Below are positions 18,148 through 26,740 of a stretch of DNA of 64,000 nucleotides, piece after piece (within the stretch, counting starts at the first letter, position 1; every line of letters starts with the position of its first letter). Below the pieces are notes generated by a model. That model made no database searches and had not been told where the DNA came from. It saw only the letters and a list, made by a program, of their open reading frames with translations. The translations under genes and the position numbers were made by a program. The stretch comes from Hyphomicrobium sp. CS1BSMeth3 (GTDB taxonomy: Bacteria; Pseudomonadota; Alphaproteobacteria; Rhizobiales; Hyphomicrobiaceae). The stretch spans positions 682,001 through 746,000 of the forward strand of contig NZ_FPEI01000004.1 in the NCBI RefSeq assembly GCF_900117415.1. Reading direction: 5' to 3'.

Positions 18148-18867
18148 TCAGACCGCCGCCGCAAGCTCGCTCATTGCCCCCTCGGCATCCGACCTCGAGG
18201 TCCCGACGAGGCGGTATCCGAGATGGCGCTTGGAGTCGATCGGGTCATAGCCGAGCCGGCCACGCAGGCGCCGGCGCAGCTTGGAGATGTGGCTCTCGAT
18301 CACGTTCTCGTCGATCTCCTGGTCGAAGAGGCCGTAGACCGAGTTGAAGATCTGCGACTTGGTCACCCGCCGCGACTGGTTGGCGACGAGAAACTCGAGA
18401 ATTCTCAATTCCCTGCGCGGCAGCGGCAGGGCCTCGCCGCAGACCAGCGGATCCCGGCCATCGCGAAAGATGCGGATCGCCGTCTCGTCCTGCGGGGCGC
18501 GCTCGATGCCCGAGCGGCGCGAGATCGCCTCGATCCGCGCCAGGATCTCCCGCACGTGGCAGGGCTTGGAGATCACATCGTCGACGCCGACCGCGAAAAG
18601 CTCGAGCGTGCTCGCGAGCGTCTTGTGATCCTTCATGGCGATGATGGCGGCAGCGGTCCGGCGTTTGATGACCCGCGCCAGGATATCGGGCCGGCTGCAT
18701 TGGCCGATCAGAAAGGCATTGATCGCCATAACGTCTTCATTGGCGGCCGCTTCGACCCATCCCTCGAAATCGCCCCCGGAAAAACCAGCCGCCGGAATTC
18801 CTTCCCGATCGAAAGATGACCGAAACGCTTCGGTCACGAGATTACGGTCGTCGACGATGACGATCAT
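18148..18867 (-). CDS. rem: Rem-like OmpR-family regulator of flagellar genes
   Basis: A 239-residue protein with a receiver-like domain (1-120) and a winged-helix OmpR/PhoB DNA-binding domain (about 135-225, LPRRELRILEFLVANQSRRVTKSQIFNSVYG and VESHISKLRRRL). In Sinorhizobium, Rem activates flagellar and motility genes. The N terminus MIVIVDDRNLV keeps an acidic pair, but the strand where the phospho-accepting Asp normally sits reads DVMAINAFLIGQC with no Asp at the expected position. It probably works without phosphorylation. No histidine kinase gene is nearby. It stands directly upstream of flgE. Confidence 0.9.
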   Translation of the reverse strand: MIVIVDDRNLVTEAFRSSFDREGIPAAGFSGGDFEGWVEAAANEDVMAINAFLIGQCSRPDILARVIKRRTAAAIIAMKDHKTLASTLELFAVGVDDVISKPCHVREILARIEAISRRSGIERAPQDETAIRIFRDGRDPLVCGEALPLPRRELRILEFLVANQSRRVTKSQIFNSVYGLFDQEIDENVIESHISKLRRRLRGRLGYDPIDSKRHLGYRLVGTSRSDAEGAMSELAAAV

Positions 18868-18989
18868 TTAGCTGCCCCCTGACGAATCAATTTCTTGCCC
18901 CAAGAATTTATTAACGTGAATTAACAGGTTTACAAATGGGGGGCCGTCCGTTCTCGTATCACTGCGCCGCAAGGGCAACGGCACTCAGG

Positions 18990-18995
18990 AGTATA
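18990..18995 (-). promoter_or_regulatory. Weak candidate -10 element for rem
   Basis: The 252-bp spacer upstream of rem is much richer in A and T than its surroundings. On the minus strand TATACT occurs about 120 nt before the rem start, without a convincing -35. The same spacer holds a TTAAC-N5-TTAAC direct repeat (about 18913-18927) that could bind an activator such as VisNR. These are visual matches only. Confidence 0.25.
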
Positions 18996-19119
18996 TAGAA
19001 TAAACTATAGAGTAATTTCGCGGGGCCTTTCTCACGGCAATCGGTGCGCTTGATCTCGACGGGTGTCGGGCCCGCACCCACTCTGCCTGGCGCACCACAC
19101 AGGGGAATATCTATTGTGC

Positions 19120-19674
19120 TCAGGCGGCCGCGCGAGCATCACCCACGCTCGTGAGCGCACGCCCCTTGGTCAGAAGGCCGCCCAACCAGCCCGCGCGGCG
19201 GCGCGAGACAGGCGCGCGCTCGCTATCGCCGCTGAGTGCACGTTCGAATGCCGTGATCGCCGAGGTGCAGGAAACGCTCGCCGAGCCGAGCGTGCTCGAT
19301 GAGGCGAAAGCCAGAGCCTCGGAGCCCTGCCGGAACTTTTCCCTGAGTTCGCGCGCGAAGAGCGAATCGACGAGCCGGCCCGTTTCATCGAGGCTCTTGC
19401 GCGTCTCTGCGCTCAGTCCGCCATCACCAAGACCACGGTAATCGGCCGTCAGGCGCGCTTCGGCCAGCGCCTCATGAAGCACGGCGACAGCGCGGCTCGC
19501 GGCCTCGCGACGCAGAAGATCGAGGAACTCGCGCCTTCCCGGCGGCTCTGCGCGGGCCTTGACCGCCGCGGCCGCAGGCTGGTTCCAGCGCGCGGAGAAC
19601 CGGATCGCGAGCCAATAGAGCGGCAAGAAGCTCGCGGCTGTTCCAACAGTGAAGACGATCAGCGTAGAATTCAC
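19120..19674 (-). CDS. Unknown single-span membrane protein of the fliF operon
   Basis: About 184 residues: an N-terminal hydrophobic segment (TLIVFTVGTAASFLPLYWLAI), then a basic, proline-containing linker and a mostly helical cytoplasmic-type region. The start is set at GTG 19674 because GGAGG lies five bases before it; the in-frame ATG at 19686 forms part of that ribosome site. It follows fliM by 75 bp on the same strand and ends the fliF-led operon. I recognise no domain, and position suggests a motility-related function. Confidence 0.65.
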   Translation of the reverse strand: MNSTLIVFTVGTAASFLPLYWLAIRFSARWNQPAAAAVKARAEPPGRREFLDLLRREAASRAVAVLHEALAEARLTADYRGLGDGGLSAETRKSLDETGRLVDSLFARELREKFRQGSEALAFASSSTLGSASVSCTSAITAFERALSGDSERAPVSRRRAGWLGGLLTKGRALTSVGDARAAA

Positions 19675-19749
19675 GTGCCCCTCCATGCGATGGTCGCACC
19701 AGAAGACACAAAGAAGCGGAAGTAGCTTGCGCCAGCCTTGATCAGGCGC

Positions 19750-20688
19750 CTACGCGCGGCGGCGCACCGGCGGCACATGGGCCTCGTCGGCGCCCGGCAC
19801 GACCGGCGTCTCGAGGCAGATGCTGAAGTAACCCTTCTGCTGGCCGAGCTGGCCTTCGAAGATCGCCTCGCCGTCGCTCTCGATGCGCACGTGCTCGAGC
19901 TGGTCGGCATCGAATTCGACAAGCGATCCAGGGCGTAATGCAGCGACATCGCCAAGGGACATGGACGGCCCCACCGCGACAGCGACGAGCTCGACTTCGG
20001 TCCGGCCGATGCTCTGTGCGAGATTGCGGCCCCAGTTCGGATCGAGCTCGACTGGCGCTTCTTCCACCGGCGCGCTGATCTGGTCGCGCACGAGCTCGAG
20101 CCCACGTGCCGGAAGTGCAACAACGATTCGCTCGTCGAAAGCTTCGAGAAGAAGCTGCACGAGCACCAGCTCCGACTTTTCCTTGCCGAAGGGCTCGGCA
20201 TCGAACGCGCGCTCGACGCGCTCGAGATCGCAGCCGAAGGCCACGTAGGGCGCAAGCCGCGCCTGGATCTGGCCGACCACGACGCGTGCGATCTGATCGG
20301 CGATCGATTGCTCCAGCGCGCTCAGGCCTCGCGCCGGCACCTCGCCGAGGTTCCGTCCGTCACCGCCGTACATGGTATCGAGCGCGCGAAAGAGCAGCAT
20401 GGCGTCGAACGCCACGACGGCGCGCGCATTCCACTCGGCAATGGAATAGACGGTCCCGATCATTCCCGAGCACGGCCCCAGGGCCTCGTACGCCCCCTGC
20501 TGCACGGTCCGCTCGAGCACGGCCTCGACGCGGAGCCCGAACGCCTCGCGAAGCGCCGCCGAGCAGTCCTGGACGCTGGCCTCCAGCAACGCGCGCAGCA
20601 TCGGCAGCTCGACGATCGGCGCGATCGTACTGTGGAAGATCTCGGTGATCTCCATCCGCTTGAGCTGATCTTCGTCCGCCGTGTCCAT
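19750..20688 (-). CDS. fliM: Flagellar motor switch protein FliM
   Basis: A 312-residue C-ring subunit between FliG and FliN. The middle domain contains MYGGDGRNLGEVPARGLSALEQSIADQIARVVVGQIQ, typical of the FliG-contacting FliM core, and the C terminus is a SpoA-like domain (VELVAVAVGPSMSLGDVAALRPGSLVEF). The N terminus MDTADEDQLKRMEITEIF lacks the recognisable LSQxEIDALL CheY-P binding peptide of enteric FliM, so the signalling contact may differ. It follows fliG by 24 bp. Confidence 0.92.
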   Translation of the reverse strand: MDTADEDQLKRMEITEIFHSTIAPIVELPMLRALLEASVQDCSAALREAFGLRVEAVLERTVQQGAYEALGPCSGMIGTVYSIAEWNARAVVAFDAMLLFRALDTMYGGDGRNLGEVPARGLSALEQSIADQIARVVVGQIQARLAPYVAFGCDLERVERAFDAEPFGKEKSELVLVQLLLEAFDERIVVALPARGLELVRDQISAPVEEAPVELDPNWGRNLAQSIGRTEVELVAVAVGPSMSLGDVAALRPGSLVEFDADQLEHVRIESDGEAIFEGQLGQQKGYFSICLETPVVPGADEAHVPPVRRRA

Positions 20689-20712
20689 CCTGCCATCCTG
20701 CTCGCACGGGCC

Positions 20713-21753
20713 TTACGCGCCCGGCGCCACACCCTCCGGCCTCAATTTGATCAGCGACCGCTCTGCCATGCTCAGTGCGAGAACGGCGATCCAGCGCCGC
20801 GCCTCGCTGATCGCTTGCGGCGCGACGCGGGTGTCCGTCGCAAGCTCGGCCTCGACGATGCGCCGCGAACGCGGCGAAAGAGTCTGAAGAATGAGATCGA
20901 CGAGGGCCGGATCGGCATCGCGCAGCGCCATCACGACCCGCTCCGCAGGCACGTCGTCCATGAGCCGCGCGCGATCCTCGGTATCCATTCCGACAATGTC
21001 GTCGAACGTGAAGACATAGTCCTTGACGCGCTCCGCCTCGAGCGGATCGACCTCACTGATGCTCGTCAGGATCTCGTCGATCTGGTGACGCTCGAGCTTG
21101 TTGAGGATCGCGGCGAGCTTGGCGTGCTTGTTTTCCTCGCTCCCCGTTTCCTCCTCGGCAAAGAGGGCCTGGCGCAGACGCTCGGCAACGAGTTGCATGG
21201 CCGCGTCCGTGATCGGCCTCAGCGTCAGCAGGCGCCGGCTCAGCTCCGCACGCTGCTCGCCGCTCAGCTTCTCCATCACGCTCGCGGCCTTGCTCGAATC
21301 GAGGCGCGAGAGAATGACGGTCGCAACCTGGGGCTGTTCTCCGGCAAGGAATGCAGCAATGCGATCGTCCCTCACGTCGGCCAGCTTGCCCCAGACGAGC
21401 TCCGAGGCATTGCCGGAGACCTCGGCCATGATCTCGGAAATCTGGTCGTCGCTGACCACGCCCGAGAAAAGCTGCTGGACCCCGCTCGCCGAGCCGACCA
21501 GCCCCTCCGACTCCTCCAGCGCCTCATACAGCTCGTCGATGATCTTTTCGATGACATCATCGGAAACGGGCGGCAGCGCCGAGACCGAATGACCGACGAG
21601 ACGAATTTCCTGGTTGTCGAACTTCTTGATGATGACGTCGGCAGACGGCTTGCTCATGGTGAGGAGCAGCGCCGTCACTTTGTCGACAGCCGTCAGGGGC
21701 GCGTTCTCGTCGCGCAGCACCGGCAGCGTCTTGCTCATGTTCTTGGCGTTCAT
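20713..21753 (-). CDS. fliG: Flagellar motor switch protein FliG
   Basis: A 346-residue rotor protein that binds FliF with its N-terminal domain and interacts with the MotA stator via charged residues in its C-terminal domain. Visible motifs are DKVTALLLTMSKPSADVIIKKFDNQEIRLV, SRLDSSKAASVMEKLSGEQRAEL, and the torque helix region DDIVGMDTEDRARLMDDVPAERVVMALRDADPALVDLIL. ATG 21753 (MNAKNMSK) follows AGGTACGGG; the longer form would need a TTG start. Confidence 0.94.
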   Translation of the reverse strand: MNAKNMSKTLPVLRDENAPLTAVDKVTALLLTMSKPSADVIIKKFDNQEIRLVGHSVSALPPVSDDVIEKIIDELYEALEESEGLVGSASGVQQLFSGVVSDDQISEIMAEVSGNASELVWGKLADVRDDRIAAFLAGEQPQVATVILSRLDSSKAASVMEKLSGEQRAELSRRLLTLRPITDAAMQLVAERLRQALFAEEETGSEENKHAKLAAILNKLERHQIDEILTSISEVDPLEAERVKDYVFTFDDIVGMDTEDRARLMDDVPAERVVMALRDADPALVDLILQTLSPRSRRIVEAELATDTRVAPQAISEARRWIAVLALSMAERSLIKLRPEGVAPGA

Positions 21754-21889
21754 CCCGTACCTGACCAATGCCAGCCGGTGGGCTTTCGCTTGATGTGCAT
21801 TCCTGCCACACCGACCTTACGGCTGACTGACAGGTAGATGCGCCCCGCCACCTCTGGCAGGTTCGCACCATAAACAGATTCGCGCGATC

Positions 21890-23302
21890 TCAGACGGGGC
21901 GGAAACGTCCCGCGTACGAAACTCCGGCGACGACGGGCGCGGCGGCCGCACTTCCCGATGCCCCGGCGGGCACATCGGCACTGGACTGGTGACCGCCCCG
22001 ACCGGCGTGCTGGCCGCCGAACTGCCCGCCTCCCTCACGTGAGGCATTCCCGGCGAACTGCTCTTGCGTGCTCCCCTGGCGAGCCCCCTGATCCCGCGCA
22101 TCGCTGTCCGTGCCCTGCCCTCCGAGTCGCGCGACGGAGATCTCCGTCACGGAGTATCCGGCCCCATTCAGCCGCGCGGCGAGCGCGCCACGGTCGTTGT
22201 CGACCTTGGTCACCGTATCGGCAAGCTCTGCCGCAAGCTCGATGCGCAGCCCATCGTCGTTCCCCGAGAGCACGATCGTCACGGTGCCAAGCGACGCCGG
22301 ATTGAGCTGCAGCTTGAGGATACGGATCGCCGGCGCGAAGACCTGACGCGATTCCGTATCGTGGACCGCGCCAGCAGGCGGCGAGGACGCAGCCGTCTCG
22401 GAGGGCTTGCCCAAGGCCTCCTGCACGCGATCGGCAATCTGGACGCCGACCGTGCCCGGCATAACTTCGCCGGTCGCCGACGTCGGTTGGGCAACCTGTA
22501 CCGCCGGCTCGGCAGCACGCGCCTGAGCCGCCGCGATGGCCACCCGATCACGCGCCGCGGCCTCGGGCTGGACGAGCTTCGGATCCGCGGCGGGCATCGC
22601 CGTGCCTTGCGCGCCTTCGGCAGCACTCTGCGCGCCCTGCCAGCGCTGCATCTCGACGCCGGCCGGCTTGAAATGTCTCTCCTGCTGCACCACGCGAACC
22701 GTGAGGATTTCCGCTTCGCTCTCGTCGCCGAGATCAGGTTCGCGCGCGCCCCCCGCGCGGTGCGCATCCATGTCGATGCCACGCATACCCGCAACCAGCC
22801 GCAGGGAAGCGCCGAACTCCGACCCCGCCACCATCCGCTCCGGCCGGGCCGCCATGTCCACGCCGAGCACGGCAAGAACTTCGCGGGCCGCATCCCCCGA
22901 CACCACTGGTTCGGGCCGGTTCGCGACAGCAAGATCCTCGGCCAAGTCGGCCGCCTCTGCCTTTGTCGGCGCCTTGTCCTCGGATCGGCGCACGCCTTTG
23001 GTGCGAGGCTCTGCAGCCACTTCCTGATTCGCGCCGGCGCGCGGCATCGCCGCTTCGCCATTGTGAGGCTCGCGCGCGCCTCGCGCCGCGAGACGGCGCA
23101 CTGCGCGCAGGAGACGAGCCGCATCGTCGGCGGTCTCCGCTCGGGCGTCCTGCCCCTTAGCCTCGTCACCGCTGTCGCCGGCAGTCTCGGCCAGGGCCGC
23201 AGCAAAATCACCATCGGGCATCTCGCGCCGGGCGTGGTGCCCATCGCCCGCACCTGTCGGGCCATGGGTCCCGGCCGGGGCCGAGGGGAGCAGCAGGCTC
23301 AT
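21890..23302 (-). CDS. fliK: Flagellar hook-length control protein FliK
   Basis: A 470-residue protein with a long low-complexity Ala/Glu/Arg-rich N-terminal ruler and a C-terminal FliK_C domain around IRILKLQLNPASLGTVTIVLSGNDDGLRIELAAE (about 335-368). FliK measures the growing hook and switches the export gate, through FlhB, from hook to filament substrates. It ends with a Gly/His-rich low-complexity tail. The start overlaps the motC stop by 4 bp. Confidence 0.9.
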   Translation of the reverse strand: MSLLLPSAPAGTHGPTGAGDGHHARREMPDGDFAAALAETAGDSGDEAKGQDARAETADDAARLLRAVRRLAARGAREPHNGEAAMPRAGANQEVAAEPRTKGVRRSEDKAPTKAEAADLAEDLAVANRPEPVVSGDAAREVLAVLGVDMAARPERMVAGSEFGASLRLVAGMRGIDMDAHRAGGAREPDLGDESEAEILTVRVVQQERHFKPAGVEMQRWQGAQSAAEGAQGTAMPAADPKLVQPEAAARDRVAIAAAQARAAEPAVQVAQPTSATGEVMPGTVGVQIADRVQEALGKPSETAASSPPAGAVHDTESRQVFAPAIRILKLQLNPASLGTVTIVLSGNDDGLRIELAAELADTVTKVDNDRGALAARLNGAGYSVTEISVARLGGQGTDSDARDQGARQGSTQEQFAGNASREGGGQFGGQHAGRGGHQSSADVPAGASGSAAAAPVVAGVSYAGRFRPV

Positions 23303-24597
23303 TGCTCAATGTCCTTAAGCATCTGGTCGATCTGGGCAATACGAGCTTGAATCTTGACTGCCGCCGGATACTGGTCGGCCGGCGCAGGCGTAGGCGATCC
23401 GGCAGCGTCCGCCCGCGCTTTTTGCGGCGTTGGCGCGGCAGCCGGTTTCTCGGCCGCGGCTACCGGCAATGACGGCGGCGGCGAGCGGATGAGATGCGAA
23501 ATCGCACGTGCCCCGGCAATGAGCTCGCCCACCGTTTCTGGAACGCCCGAGGCCTCGGCGGCATTCAAAAGAGCGAGGCCTTCCTCGGGCGCAAGGCCGA
23601 TGACGAGCGCTGCCCCTTCGTAGGCCTGCGTCCAGGCGTACTCGGGCGAGCCATCCCGCGCATACTTCCGGGCCATACGCGTCGCATTGATCGTCGTCGC
23701 CAGCTTGGCATCGCGCAACCCGATCTCCGCGAGAACGGCGTAGAACTGCACGAGCTTCTGGGGATCGAGATAGTGCACGACGCTGTGCACCCAGCGTGCT
23801 CCCTCGGGCTTCTCCGCGTAGTCGTTCTCGACCATCGCCACCGCGACCGGCCGGATCACCACGCCGAGATAGGGCGAACGCGGGAAACGCCGGAAATAGC
23901 GCGAGGCGAGCGCCTCGAACTTCTCGCGATTGCTTTGCGCGATCGCCGCCTCCATGGCGAGGCGAAGCGCCGTCTCCTCGACGAGCGTGCCCGGCGACAG
24001 CAGCCGCGCCTCGTCACTGAGGCGGATAACACGCCCCAGATCCGAGTTCGCGAGCACGAGCGCCTTTACCAGGGCGACATGCCCCGCGAGGCTCGGCGGC
24101 AGCGTGAAGACGTTGACGCGTTCGAGAAGCCGCAGCGCGAGATTGCGCTGCCCTTCGGCATAGGCGAGCGCGCCTTCTGCGAGCGGCCGCTCGGCATCCG
24201 TGAAGAGCTTTTGCGCATGGACGGCGCGGAGCCGTTCGGGGTCGCCGCCGCTCAGCGCGTACTTGATCAATGCCAGGCGATTGCGCGGCTCGCGCCAGAC
24301 GGAAGGCGGAAACGTCTTCAGCTCGTCGGCAATCTCCTGAACGACCTCCTTTTGCATGGCAAAGGCGGTCTCGTCGCCCTGCGCGACGCGCTCCTGCAGC
24401 AGGCTGAGCGTGCGCACGGCATGATACGGCTGGCGCACCACATCGACCACGGGCACTCGCTCGCCGGTGCCACCGGCGGCAATCGGCTGCGCGGCAAGCG
24501 ATGTCGTCGCAAGGCTCGATGCAAGTCCCGCAATGAGGAGCGCTGGCAGCGCGCCTCTCCGTGGGAACCAGCACATGAGCATTGCGGCGCGCATCAT
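23299..24597 (-). CDS. motC: Periplasmic motility protein MotC
   Basis: A 432-residue protein with an export signal (LPALLIAGLASSLATTSLAAQ) and a helical repeat-like mature domain. Characteristic segments are VVDVVRQPYHAVRTLSLLQERVAQGDETAF and KTFPPSVWREPRNRLALIKYALSGGDPERL. MotC is a Rhizobiales-specific periplasmic partner of MotB needed for motor rotation. Its ATGATG start overlaps the motB stop. The C terminus is a Pro/Ala-rich stretch followed by a short coiled coil. Confidence 0.93.
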   Translation of the reverse strand: MMRAAMLMCWFPRRGALPALLIAGLASSLATTSLAAQPIAAGGTGERVPVVDVVRQPYHAVRTLSLLQERVAQGDETAFAMQKEVVQEIADELKTFPPSVWREPRNRLALIKYALSGGDPERLRAVHAQKLFTDAERPLAEGALAYAEGQRNLALRLLERVNVFTLPPSLAGHVALVKALVLANSDLGRVIRLSDEARLLSPGTLVEETALRLAMEAAIAQSNREKFEALASRYFRRFPRSPYLGVVIRPVAVAMVENDYAEKPEGARWVHSVVHYLDPQKLVQFYAVLAEIGLRDAKLATTINATRMARKYARDGSPEYAWTQAYEGAALVIGLAPEEGLALLNAAEASGVPETVGELIAGARAISHLIRSPPPSLPVAAAEKPAAAPTPQKARADAAGSPTPAPADQYPAAVKIQARIAQIDQMLKDIEQ

Positions 24598-26084
24598 TCA
24601 TCCACCTGCTGGAGCAGGATCTCGATGCGCCGGTTGGCTGCGGCCTCCGAGTCGTTCGGGATCCTGAGCTTGCGGTCGGCATAGCCCTCGATCCGCGTGA
24701 AGCGCGCTTCATCCACGCCGGAGCGCACCAGCATTGCGTAGGCAGCCTCCGCGCGCGTCATGGAAAGACGCCAGTTGTTGTTGCGGTCCGTGCGGTAGGC
24801 GCGGCTGTCGGTGTGCCCGCGCACGACGATGCGTTTGCTATTTGCGACGAGCACCGGCGCGATGCGCGCGATCAGCTCGATCGTCTGCTGGCTCGGATCC
24901 GACGAACCGATCGCGAACATGCCGAACGTGCTCGTGTCGGTCAGGCTCAGCACGATGCCATTGCCCTCGATCGTGACCTCGATGCCGGGTCCGCCGGAAC
25001 CGGCGATCGGCTTCGCCGCCTGCTGGATGTCGCGCAACACCTCGGCCGCTGCGGTTTCCAGCGTCTTCGTGCCTGCCGCTGCCGGCGCATCGGGTCGCTT
25101 CCCCGCCACCGCCTGCTTCTGCCCTGGTGCTGCGGACGGACGAGACTCGGCATCCGCCTTCGCAGCATCAGCAGCTTTCTCCGCAGCCCCGTCCGGCCCA
25201 TGCGTCATCTGGCGCGCGACATCGGCGAGGCCCGGTAGCCGCAGGCTCTGCGATTCCCCGCTTGGTCCCGGACGCTGGCTGCTCGCCTGCTCACCGTCTG
25301 CCTTGGCCAGACGCCCGCCTTGAGCCTCGCCCTGAGGCCCCGTGCGCCGCGTCGCCTTCTGCGCATCATCATCCGGGCCAGGTCGGCGATCACCTGCTGC
25401 CGCCATGCGCCCCGTGGCAGGTTGAGTTCCAGCATCAGCCGGTGGCGGCGCCGCATCGCGCTCGGCGCGCGCTGCCGTTGACGGCGCTCTTTCCCCGCCC
25501 GCAGCCGGCATTCCGGCGACGCGCCCCTGTGCAAGCTCCTTGTCGCCGCCTTCCTTGGACATGAGCTGTCCCGGTGCGAACGGGTTGAATGGATCGCGGA
25601 AAGCGCGCCCTGCCTCGCTCGCGCGCCCCGCATTCACTGCGTGGCCATCGCGCCCCAGTGGCTCATCGGTCGGCTCGGGTGCGGCGGCCTTGCCGTGCTG
25701 ATCCTCGACTCCGAGATCGCCGGCATCGCCCGGCTGCATGCGCTTGCCGTCCTTGACCTTGCTCTCGGACATGCCCGGCGTCTTGTTGTCGCGCGCCTGC
25801 GCCTTCTCGTCGGCATTGGCCTTGCCGTCGACGTCGAGCAGGCCCTTCTTGCGGATCACCGTGTCGGAAAGCTTGATCGGGTTGAAGTAGCTCGCGACCG
25901 ACGACTTCATCTCCGTATTGGCGGCATTGACCAGCCACATGACGAGGAAGAACGCCATCATGGCCGTCATGAAATCGGCATAGGCGATCTTCCACACGCC
26001 GCCGTGGTGGCCCTCGTCCTCGTCATGGCGACGGCGGACGATGACCTGGATCGGTTCTGCCGGGGCGTCAGTGGGCTGTGACAT
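24594..26084 (-). CDS. motB: Flagellar motor stator protein MotB
   Basis: A 496-residue stator subunit. One transmembrane helix begins at VWKIAYADFMTAMMAFFLVMWLVNAAN; D37 in YADFMT is the expected proton-accepting residue. A very long, low-complexity periplasmic linker (about 150-330) precedes the OmpA-like peptidoglycan-binding domain with RIVVRGHTDSRAYR and NRRIEILLQQ. The linker is much longer than in enteric MotB, as in rhizobia, where MotC binds MotB. It is coupled to fliH (TGATG). Confidence 0.95.
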   Translation of the reverse strand: MSQPTDAPAEPIQVIVRRRHDEDEGHHGGVWKIAYADFMTAMMAFFLVMWLVNAANTEMKSSVASYFNPIKLSDTVIRKKGLLDVDGKANADEKAQARDNKTPGMSESKVKDGKRMQPGDAGDLGVEDQHGKAAAPEPTDEPLGRDGHAVNAGRASEAGRAFRDPFNPFAPGQLMSKEGGDKELAQGRVAGMPAAGGERAPSTAARAERDAAPPPADAGTQPATGRMAAAGDRRPGPDDDAQKATRRTGPQGEAQGGRLAKADGEQASSQRPGPSGESQSLRLPGLADVARQMTHGPDGAAEKAADAAKADAESRPSAAPGQKQAVAGKRPDAPAAAGTKTLETAAAEVLRDIQQAAKPIAGSGGPGIEVTIEGNGIVLSLTDTSTFGMFAIGSSDPSQQTIELIARIAPVLVANSKRIVVRGHTDSRAYRTDRNNNWRLSMTRAEAAYAMLVRSGVDEARFTRIEGYADRKLRIPNDSEAAANRRIEILLQQVDE

Positions 26085-26740
26085 CAGCGCAGCACTCCCT
26101 CAAGACGCGCGAGCCAGTCCGAAAGGCGCGTCTCGATCACTGTCTCGTTGAGCGTGACGCGAATGTCGGGCGTATCGCCAGGAACGCAGCGCACGCTGCC
26201 GGCCGGCGCGCCGCGCCGCGCCATCGCCTCCCCCAGGCGCTCGCGCACGTCATCGACGATCTCCCTCGGGCATGAAACCTCGATCACCAGCCCCTCGGTC
26301 GTGTCGATGATGTCACCGAGCTCCTTGACGAAGCTTTCGATCGCCGCCCGCGTGAGACCATCACGCAGGAAGGGAACAAGCGCCGCCGCGGCGTGCGTCG
26401 AGATGCGTGCGCTTGCCGCTTCGATGCCGGCGCGCAGCTCGGCCGCCAGCGTATCGGCAAGCGTCGTAGAAAAAGTGCCGCGTGTCTCGTCGAGCCGCCG
26501 ATCGAAATCGACGGCGAGCTCGCCCGCCTGCGCCTCGGCAGCCTCGCGCTCGAGCGCACGGCCTGCCGCGAGGCCCTGCTGATAGGCCTCCTGGATCCGC
26601 AGTGCCGTCAGGTCGGGCGCCGGCGCCTCCGGCAGCGCTTCGGCGAGAGCTGCCGGAGGCTTCGGCATGGGCGGCTGGAAGGGCGGCGTATCGGCGCTTC
26701 CGAACTCCTTCAGGAAATGGTGGATGGGTCGGGCCATCAT
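26084..26740 (-). CDS. fliH: FliH-like flagellar assembly protein
   Basis: A 218-residue protein with a proline-rich N terminus, a central helical region (AYQQGLAAGRALEREAAEAQAGELAVDFDRRLDE) and a C-terminal domain with IEVSCPREIVDDVRERLGEAMARRG. These match FliH/YscL-type stator proteins that hold and regulate the FliI ATPase. It overlaps fliF by 4 bp and precedes motB. Sequence conservation is low in this family, so context carries weight. Confidence 0.8.
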   Translation of the reverse strand: MMARPIHHFLKEFGSADTPPFQPPMPKPPAALAEALPEAPAPDLTALRIQEAYQQGLAAGRALEREAAEAQAGELAVDFDRRLDETRGTFSTTLADTLAAELRAGIEAASARISTHAAAALVPFLRDGLTRAAIESFVKELGDIIDTTEGLVIEVSCPREIVDDVRERLGEAMARRGAPAGSVRCVPGDTPDIRVTLNETVIETRLSDWLARLEGVLR

